In this document: positions 59,432 to 64,000 of the stretch, one piece after another
Layout of the letters: every line of letters begins with the position of its first letter
How positions within the stretch are numbered: position 1 is the first letter of the stretch
Origin: Microbacterium kunmingense
GTDB taxonomy: Bacteria; Actinomycetota; Actinomycetes; Actinomycetales; Microbacteriaceae
Length of the DNA: 64,000 nucleotides
Direction of reading: 5' to 3'
NCBI RefSeq assembly: GCF_023155745.1
Contig: NZ_JAKNUS010000014.1
Coordinates: 1-64,000, forward strand
Position numbers and translations under genes: made by a program
The notes under the pieces: generated by a model
Seen by the model: the letters and a program-made list of their open reading frames with translations, nothing else
What the model was told of the DNA's origin: nothing
Database searches by the model: none

Positions 59432-60535
59432 ATGAGTGAAGATTCGACGCAGAAGATGCCGCGAGGGCGACGGTGGATCATCGCTGGCGTCGCGACAATG
59501 GCGCTATTGATGGTCGGGGCGGGAGTTGGATGGGCTGGCGCTACGGTTCTCCGGCCGGCCGAGGATCCCTTGGAATCCACACCTTTCACGTTCTTCGCGG
59601 TGGAGCAGGGTGAGGTTGGGTCGAGTCTTTCGCTAAACACGGTCGCGGAATGGTCCTCGGTGCCCGCTGGGGCGAATCTACGTCAAGGCGTCGTCACCGG
59701 GGTTGCTGTTGCACCGGGCGATGAGGTGTCGCAGGGAAGCGTGCTCTACTCGATCGATCTTCGGCCGGTGGTGGTGGCGGCTGGGGAGGTGCCGGCGTTT
59801 CGAGCGTTGCAGGAGGGTACGCAGGGACCGGATGTCGCGCAGCTTCAGGGGATGCTAACGGCGGTCGGGCAGTATGCCGGGCCGGCCGATGGCCGCGCCG
59901 GGCCTGGCACAGTGGCGGCGATCAAAAGGTGGCAGCGCACCCTCGGGGTGCCGCAGACCGGGGTGGTGGAGCTGGGGGATGTGATCTTTGTGCCGCAGCT
60001 GCCGACCAGGGTGACGCTCGATGCGGAGACGATCGCGCGCGGGAATTCGGTGTCGCCCGGCACGGAAGTTGTACAGACCCTGGCAGCGGCTCCCCGGTTC
60101 ACTATCCCGGTGACAGAGTCCCAGGCGGCGCTAATTCCTGCGGGGACACGAGTTGAAATTACCTCCCCTGAGGGTGGCATGTGGGAGGCCGTTGCTGCTG
60201 ATCAGCAAGGTGATGACACCAACGGGACGGTAACAGTGACTCTCATCGGCCCAGATGACAGACCCATTTGCGGTGCTGAGTGCGGGCAGGTGCCGGTCTC
60301 CGGAGATGTGTTACTCAGCTCACGGATTGTGACTGTAGAAACCGTGGCAGGCCTGGTAGTGCCCTCTGCTGCGCTGACCTCGGACGCGTCGGGGGCCACG
60401 GCGGTGATCGTGGGTGACGAGGGTGAGCGGGTTGCGGTGACCGTCGAGGCTTCTGCGCGGGGCATGTCGGTAGTCACCGGCGTTCCGGAGGGTACTCGCG
60501 TGCGGGTGCCCGCGGATGAAAGCACCAGCCCGTGA
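59432..60535 (+). CDS. exporter periplasmic-type adaptor with peptidoglycan-binding domain
   Basis: ATG 59432. The 367-residue product has one N-terminal membrane helix, an HlyD/MacA-like first half (LRQGVVTGVAVAPGDEVSQG, SVLYSIDL), a PG_binding_1 domain inserted between its halves (AFRALQEGTQGPDVAQLQGM, DGRAGPGTVAAIKRWQRTLG) and C-terminal adaptor strands (VAGLVVPSAAL, VPEGTRVRV). It should link the ABC transporter to the cell wall. Stop and start overlap with the ATPase gene. Confidence 0.88.
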   Translation: MSEDSTQKMPRGRRWIIAGVATMALLMVGAGVGWAGATVLRPAEDPLESTPFTFFAVEQGEVGSSLSLNTVAEWSSVPAGANLRQGVVTGVAVAPGDEVSQGSVLYSIDLRPVVVAAGEVPAFRALQEGTQGPDVAQLQGMLTAVGQYAGPADGRAGPGTVAAIKRWQRTLGVPQTGVVELGDVIFVPQLPTRVTLDAETIARGNSVSPGTEVVQTLAAAPRFTIPVTESQAALIPAGTRVEITSPEGGMWEAVAADQQGDDTNGTVTVTLIGPDDRPICGAECGQVPVSGDVLLSSRIVTVETVAGLVVPSAALTSDASGATAVIVGDEGERVAVTVEASARGMSVVTGVPEGTRVRVPADESTSP

Positions 60536-61197
60536 CAATACCGGACCCGCTCGCTTCCGTGCCGGCGTTAGAGGCGCGGGACGTGGTATTCGAGTACCTG
60601 CCAGGTGTTGCAGTTCTCGACGGCTGGTCGGCAGCCTTTGAGCGGGGCATGATGACCGCGTTGACCGGGCCCTCTGGGCGGGGAAAGTCGACGCTGCTGT
60701 ACCTGCTGGGGTTAATGCTGAAACCCACCCGTGGCGGCATCTACGTCGACGGGGTGGCGACGAGCAGTCTCCCCGATGCGGAGCGTGCCCGGTTACGGGC
60801 TCACGATTTCGGCTTCGTATTTCAAGACGCCGCCCTGGACGCCACCCGCACAGTGTTGGACAACGTCACCGAGACCGCGCTGTATCGGCGACAGCCGGTG
60901 GCAGCGGCCCGGTCCCGTGCGCGCGAGCTTTTGCAGCGCCTAAGCGTGGACGTGCCCGCATATCGCCGGCCCGGCCAGGTGTCCGGGGGACAGGCGCAAC
61001 GGATCGCATTGTGCCGCGCCCTACTGTCAGAGCCAAGCATTCTGCTTGCCGACGAACCAACCGGAAATCTCGATCCAGCAACGAGCGACGTTGTCGTCGA
61101 GACGTTACGGCAGCACGCGTCCCAGGGTGCCGCTGTAATCGTGGTCACTCACTCCCCGCAGGTCGCCGCGGCGTGTGACGTGGAGATCCGACTGTGA
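60532..61197 (+). CDS. ABC transporter ATP-binding protein (MacB/LolD type)
   Basis: GTG 60532 overlaps the adaptor stop (GTGA). The 221-residue product has Walker A ALTGPSGRGKSTLLYLLGLM, signature VSGGQAQRIALCRALLSEPS, Walker B ILLADEPTGNLDPATSD and the H-loop VVTHSP. The sequence class is that of MacB/lactococcin-type exporters that work with an FtsX-like permease. Membrane-associated, cytoplasmic face. Confidence 0.93.
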   Translation: MTIPDPLASVPALEARDVVFEYLPGVAVLDGWSAAFERGMMTALTGPSGRGKSTLLYLLGLMLKPTRGGIYVDGVATSSLPDAERARLRAHDFGFVFQDAALDATRTVLDNVTETALYRRQPVAAARSRARELLQRLSVDVPAYRRPGQVSGGQAQRIALCRALLSEPSILLADEPTGNLDPATSDVVVETLRQHASQGAAVIVVTHSPQVAAACDVEIRL

Positions 61198-62285
61198 TCG
61201 CCATCATCCGAGAAGCGGCAGCTTCCGCTCGATCCCAGCCCGTCGCGTCGGTCCTAACCGTGCTGATGGTCGCCGGGATGATCGTCGCGGTGATGCTCAC
61301 CACAGGACGAACCGTTGGAGCCGAACAACGGGTGCTGGGCTCAATCGACTCCGCCGGAACCCGGTCGATAGTCGTTCGCGCCGAAACCGACGCCGGAATC
61401 ACCACAGACGTCCTGAAGCGGGTCAACGGCATCGAAGGAATCGAATGGGCAGCTGCGTTGTCATCTGCAACCGACGCGACAAATATCGCCATACCCGATG
61501 GCCCTCGAACCCCGCTGCGATACGCCTATGGCGACCAGCTGTCATACCTCCGTATCCCTGCGACACCAGTCCTTCCCGGCGAGCTTGCATACGGTTCCCC
61601 CGCCGCCATGGACCGCCTCGGGCTCACCGACCGCGCGGGCGGCATAGTCCTCACCACAGGCGAGGACTATGGTGTCGGGGGTCAGCTGCAAACGCCCGAT
61701 TTTCTGCTCCAGTTCGAGCCGCTTCTGATCGTTCCCGAGACACAACCCACCGGTGCGGAACCGGTCAATATCCTCGTTGTCATCGCCGAGACACCCGACC
61801 TCGTCGCCCCGGTCTCTGACGCCGTCCTCTCGGTCCTCGCTGCAACCGATCCAACGAAAGTCACGGTCGAGACATCCGAAGCCCTCGCGCAACTCCGCGC
61901 GATTGTGCAAAGCCAACTTGGGTCGTTCTCCCGCGGCCTCGTCATCGCTCTCCTCGCCCTCACCAGTGCCCTGGTGGCGATCCTCCTGTACGGCCTTGTC
62001 ATGCTCCGACGGAAGGACTACGGGAGACGCCGCGCGCTCGGCGCTACTCGCGGGCTCATCATCGCTCTCCTCGTTACGCAGACTGCGATCCTGGCAGTAG
62101 CAGGAGTGGGACTCGGGCTCGCCGTCGCTACGGTGACATTGATGATCGGCGGCGAACCGCTTCCCAGCTTGGCGTTCGACACATCCCTCGCCATCCTTGC
62201 GATCGCTACCGCCTGCGTGGCCGCACTGCTCCCCGCAGTTCTCGCCAGCCGGAGAGAACCCATCAAAGAACTCCGCGTCCCTTAG
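61194..62285 (+). CDS. FtsX/MacB-like ABC permease
   Basis: GTG 61194 overlaps the ATPase stop. The 363-residue product has one N-terminal membrane helix (VASVLTVLMVAGMIVAVMLT), a 200-residue external domain, and three C-terminal helices with RRKDYGRRRALGATRGLIIA between the first two, as in MacB/FtsX permeases. With the adaptor and ATPase it forms a tripartite exporter, plausibly for the small SCDY proteins encoded divergently or for resistance to them. Confidence 0.9.
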   Translation: MIAIIREAAASARSQPVASVLTVLMVAGMIVAVMLTTGRTVGAEQRVLGSIDSAGTRSIVVRAETDAGITTDVLKRVNGIEGIEWAAALSSATDATNIAIPDGPRTPLRYAYGDQLSYLRIPATPVLPGELAYGSPAAMDRLGLTDRAGGIVLTTGEDYGVGGQLQTPDFLLQFEPLLIVPETQPTGAEPVNILVVIAETPDLVAPVSDAVLSVLAATDPTKVTVETSEALAQLRAIVQSQLGSFSRGLVIALLALTSALVAILLYGLVMLRRKDYGRRRALGATRGLIIALLVTQTAILAVAGVGLGLAVATVTLMIGGEPLPSLAFDTSLAILAIATACVAALLPAVLASRREPIKELRVP

Positions 62286-62404
62286 CCTGCATCGGTCGGC
62301 TCGATCGACCCTCGACCTTGGGGGAGGAGGTCCATCGTCCGCGTAAACAAGAGTGCTCACCCGGCGGATTCGCAACCGGCCAGTGTTTGGCGAGGGTGGC
62401 TGGT

Positions 62405-63646
62405 TCAGGGGAGTTTGGCGCGGTCGAATTCTTGTTGCAGGCGTGGCCGTCGGCGGTGGGTGTCGCGTAGTTCGGCGATGAGCTCGTCGACTTCGATTGC
62501 GTGATCGGTGCCGGCTGTGAGTCGCCGCATGCGGGCGAGCCGTTTGGCGGCATCTCGATAGTTCGCGGCGCCGGCTTCCGTGAGGGTGTTCTCGACGAGT
62601 CGGCGGTGCGTGGGGAGGACGGCGATCGGGTCGATCTTCTCGTAGGCGGTGGTGAGCTGATCCCAGGTGTGGTCGCTGGTCAGGTCGAGTTGATGTGCGA
62701 GCTGCCAGGCTCGCTGCGGGTTTTTCAGGGTGGTGAGGGTGAAGGTGACCGCGTCGGCGGGGTTGGCGGCGAGAGCGTCGGTGACGGCGACTTCGTAGTC
62801 GGGCCAGTTGGGGCCGGCGGTGGCGTGGAGCCGGGAGGCGTTGAGCGCGTTCGGCCATCTCCGGAATACATAGTCGCGGGCGGCGAGCAGTTGGTCGGGG
62901 TGGTGGGTGCTGAGGAGTGTGCACCAGTATTCTGCTGCGCGCTGGGATTGGTGGCCGTGACCGAAGTCGGTGGCCTGTCGTGCCCAGTCGATCGCGAGTT
63001 CGGTTTCTCCGATCTCGTCGAATGCTTTGGCGGTGTCGTGGAACCAGGCGGCGACTTTGCGGTCTCGGGCGTGAGTGCGGATGATCGCGTCGATGTCGCG
63101 GTCGAGCACGGCCAGGCGACGCTCGTTCCATTCCAGCACCCAGCGTTCATGACGACTCGGGTCCTGCCAGGAGTCGGCGTCGGGTTTCGGAGCGAGGCGG
63201 CCCCGGATCTCGTCCAGACGGGCCCGGTAGGTGCGCAGGCCCTTGTCGCCGAGCGCGGGGGCGTAGGCGACGGGGTCGAGTTCGAAGTAGTCGACGTCGC
63301 CGTCGAACTGGAAGGTGATCATCCAGGGGACGAGTTTGCTGGGCGGGGTGCGTGCGGTGTCGGCGAGTTGAGGGTGGAGGGTGAGCAGGCGACGGCAGGC
63401 GTCACCGATGATGCCGCTGGAGTCGTCGGCGCGGGCGATCACCTTGATCGCGCTGGCCAGCGCCTTGTGGGTGACGGTATATGCCTCTGCCGGGTCGGTG
63501 GTGGGGATCGCGGCTTCGAGGACGTCGATCGCTTCGTGCATCTGCCCGCCGTGCTGGTTCGCGGCGCTCCATCGGTGCAGGTCGCTGCGAGATCGCACCA
63601 GCGGGAGCACGGCGTCGGCGAGAGCGGTCATTGGTTTCTTCTTCAT
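62405..63646 (-). CDS. helical repeat protein of unknown function
   Basis: ATG 63646 (MKKKPMTALADAVLPLVRSR), with TTG 63649 as a weaker alternative. The 413-residue product is almost all helix with paired-helix periodicity from about residue 170 (AAWFHDTAKAFDEIGETELA, WARQATDFGHGHQSQRAAEY, ARDYVFRRWPNALNASRLHA), like TPR or SWIM-associated helical proteins. No catalytic motif. It forms an operon with the next two frames leftward in direction of transcription. Confidence 0.65.
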   Translation of the reverse strand: MKKKPMTALADAVLPLVRSRSDLHRWSAANQHGGQMHEAIDVLEAAIPTTDPAEAYTVTHKALASAIKVIARADDSSGIIGDACRRLLTLHPQLADTARTPPSKLVPWMITFQFDGDVDYFELDPVAYAPALGDKGLRTYRARLDEIRGRLAPKPDADSWQDPSRHERWVLEWNERRLAVLDRDIDAIIRTHARDRKVAAWFHDTAKAFDEIGETELAIDWARQATDFGHGHQSQRAAEYWCTLLSTHHPDQLLAARDYVFRRWPNALNASRLHATAGPNWPDYEVAVTDALAANPADAVTFTLTTLKNPQRAWQLAHQLDLTSDHTWDQLTTAYEKIDPIAVLPTHRRLVENTLTEAGAANYRDAAKRLARMRRLTAGTDHAIEVDELIAELRDTHRRRPRLQQEFDRAKLP

Positions 63647-63670
63647 CAAGAGCTGTGGGGGCGGGGCGGC

Positions 63671-63916
63671 CTATTCGGAGAGGGGCGGGTAGCCGCCGTC
63701 CAGGTGGGGGAGGGTTTCCATCCAGGTCATTGCGTTGAGGGCGTGGTCGAGGGAGCCGATCGCGGCGTCGAGTGCTGTGGTCGCGTCGGGCCAGTCGGTG
63801 TTGTAGCTGTCCTGTGTCATGACGACGCGGCCCTGCTCTTGCAGTCGGATCAGCTGCTGCAGGCTCTCTTTGACGTTCTCGCGGATGTCGGCGGCGGAGA
63901 CAGGCTGGGTGCTCAT
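63671..63916 (-). CDS. hypothetical protein (81 aa)
   Basis: ATG 63916 overlaps the stop of the partial upstream gene (ATGA). The product begins MSTQPVSAADIRENVKESLQ and is helical and acidic, ending HLDGGYPPLSE. Unrecognised. It lies 24 bases before the large helical-repeat gene and is probably cotranscribed with it. Confidence 0.6.
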   Translation of the reverse strand: MSTQPVSAADIRENVKESLQQLIRLQEQGRVVMTQDSYNTDWPDATTALDAAIGSLDHALNAMTWMETLPHLDGGYPPLSE

Positions 63917-64000
63917 GCGGTGGGGATTCCGATCGTGTGGGTGGTGCGGAGTGTGGCGTAGTCGAGGAAGGTGGCGCCGGCGTTGCGGCGGTGTTTGTCG
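63913..64000 (-). CDS. partial C-terminus of an unknown gene
   Basis: Only the last 28 residues are in the window: DKHRRNAGATFLDYATLRTT then HTIGIPTA and a TGA that overlaps the next start. No family can be called from this fragment. Confidence 0.5.
   Translation of the reverse strand, partial: DKHRRNAGATFLDYATLRTTHTIGIPTA

Noticed and set aside
62501..63961. 486-aa plus-strand frame near the right edge
   Set aside because: Gly/Val-rich shadow of the helical minus-strand gene; no recognisable domain, and the minus-strand genes show coupled stop/start overlaps.

Overview
This is high-GC actinobacterial DNA, most likely from a Microbacteriaceae member (Microbacterium-like). It carries an actinobacterial type IV secretion (T4SS) set with an SCO6880-type protein, DUF4913- and DUF6668-like genes, and a small DUF7882-like protein typical of that family. 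A replication protein, ParA and partner, SSB, ArdC-like antirestriction protein, MobC, relaxase and resolvase all occur in one 64-kb stretch. This points to a conjugative plasmid, or a plasmid-derived integrated element, with a large stress-tolerance cargo. No tRNA, rRNA or CRISPR array was seen.

Layout. 0-7.0 kb: cargo, with TerC behind a probable Mn-sensing yybP-ykoY riboswitch, an APH-fold kinase, a mechanosensitive-channel-like protein, a TetR regulator bracketed by two identical operators, and a PRC-barrel/DUF2382 protein. 7.0-7.4 kb: non-coding, with an 86-bp tandem duplication. 7.4-16.5 kb (minus): conjugation operon (DUF6668-like, pilin-like, VirB8-like, VirB6-like, SCO6880-like, a 48-aa peptide, VirB4, VirD4, DUF4913), with stop/start overlaps at most junctions. 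16.6-19.7 kb (plus): HTH protein, lipoprotein, M23 cell-wall hydrolase, FHA protein, small DNA-binding-like protein. 19.9-27.9 kb (plus): primase-like Rep, ArdC-like protein, small genes, NrdH-like redoxin, SSB, ParA and partner. Seven of these genes or gene groups have their own copy of a motif built around AGTACT.

28-40 kb: stress cargo. First comes a patch of decay (TetR remnant, transketolase remnant, IS3 element). Then follow an AAA ATPase, a Lys-rich Rho_N-like protein, an ECF sigma factor with an Asp23 protein carrying an anti-sigma-like N-terminus, and a long Asp23/DUF2273/AmaP/GlsB/CsbD operon ending in a diacylglycerol-kinase-like gene and a second DUF2382 gene. 40.5-43.5 kb: frameshifted EcoRI-type adenine methylase with an intact DUF262-HNH nuclease. 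43.6-45.8 kb: VbhA-like/Fic toxin pair, serine resolvase, XRE regulator. 46-49.8 kb: mobilization module (oriT candidate, MobC, relaxase). 49.8-52.2 kb: DUF1016 remnant and an IS21 element. 52.3-57.3 kb: helicase-nuclease, RES/Xre toxin-antitoxin and an unrecognised barrel-like protein. 57.5-62.3 kb: two small secreted cysteine proteins ending in SCDY, a lipoprotein, and a divergent adaptor/ATPase/permease exporter. 62.4-64.0 kb: unrecognised genes cut by the window edge.

Regulation. A CTTAC-N3-GTAAGC palindrome flanks the TetR gene and recurs before the Asp23 operon, with weaker matches at 28.08 and 2.01 kb, suggesting one repressor for the scattered stress cargo. The AGTACT motif appears to control the replication/partition/establishment genes separately. 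All family assignments come from reading the sequence; no database search was possible.
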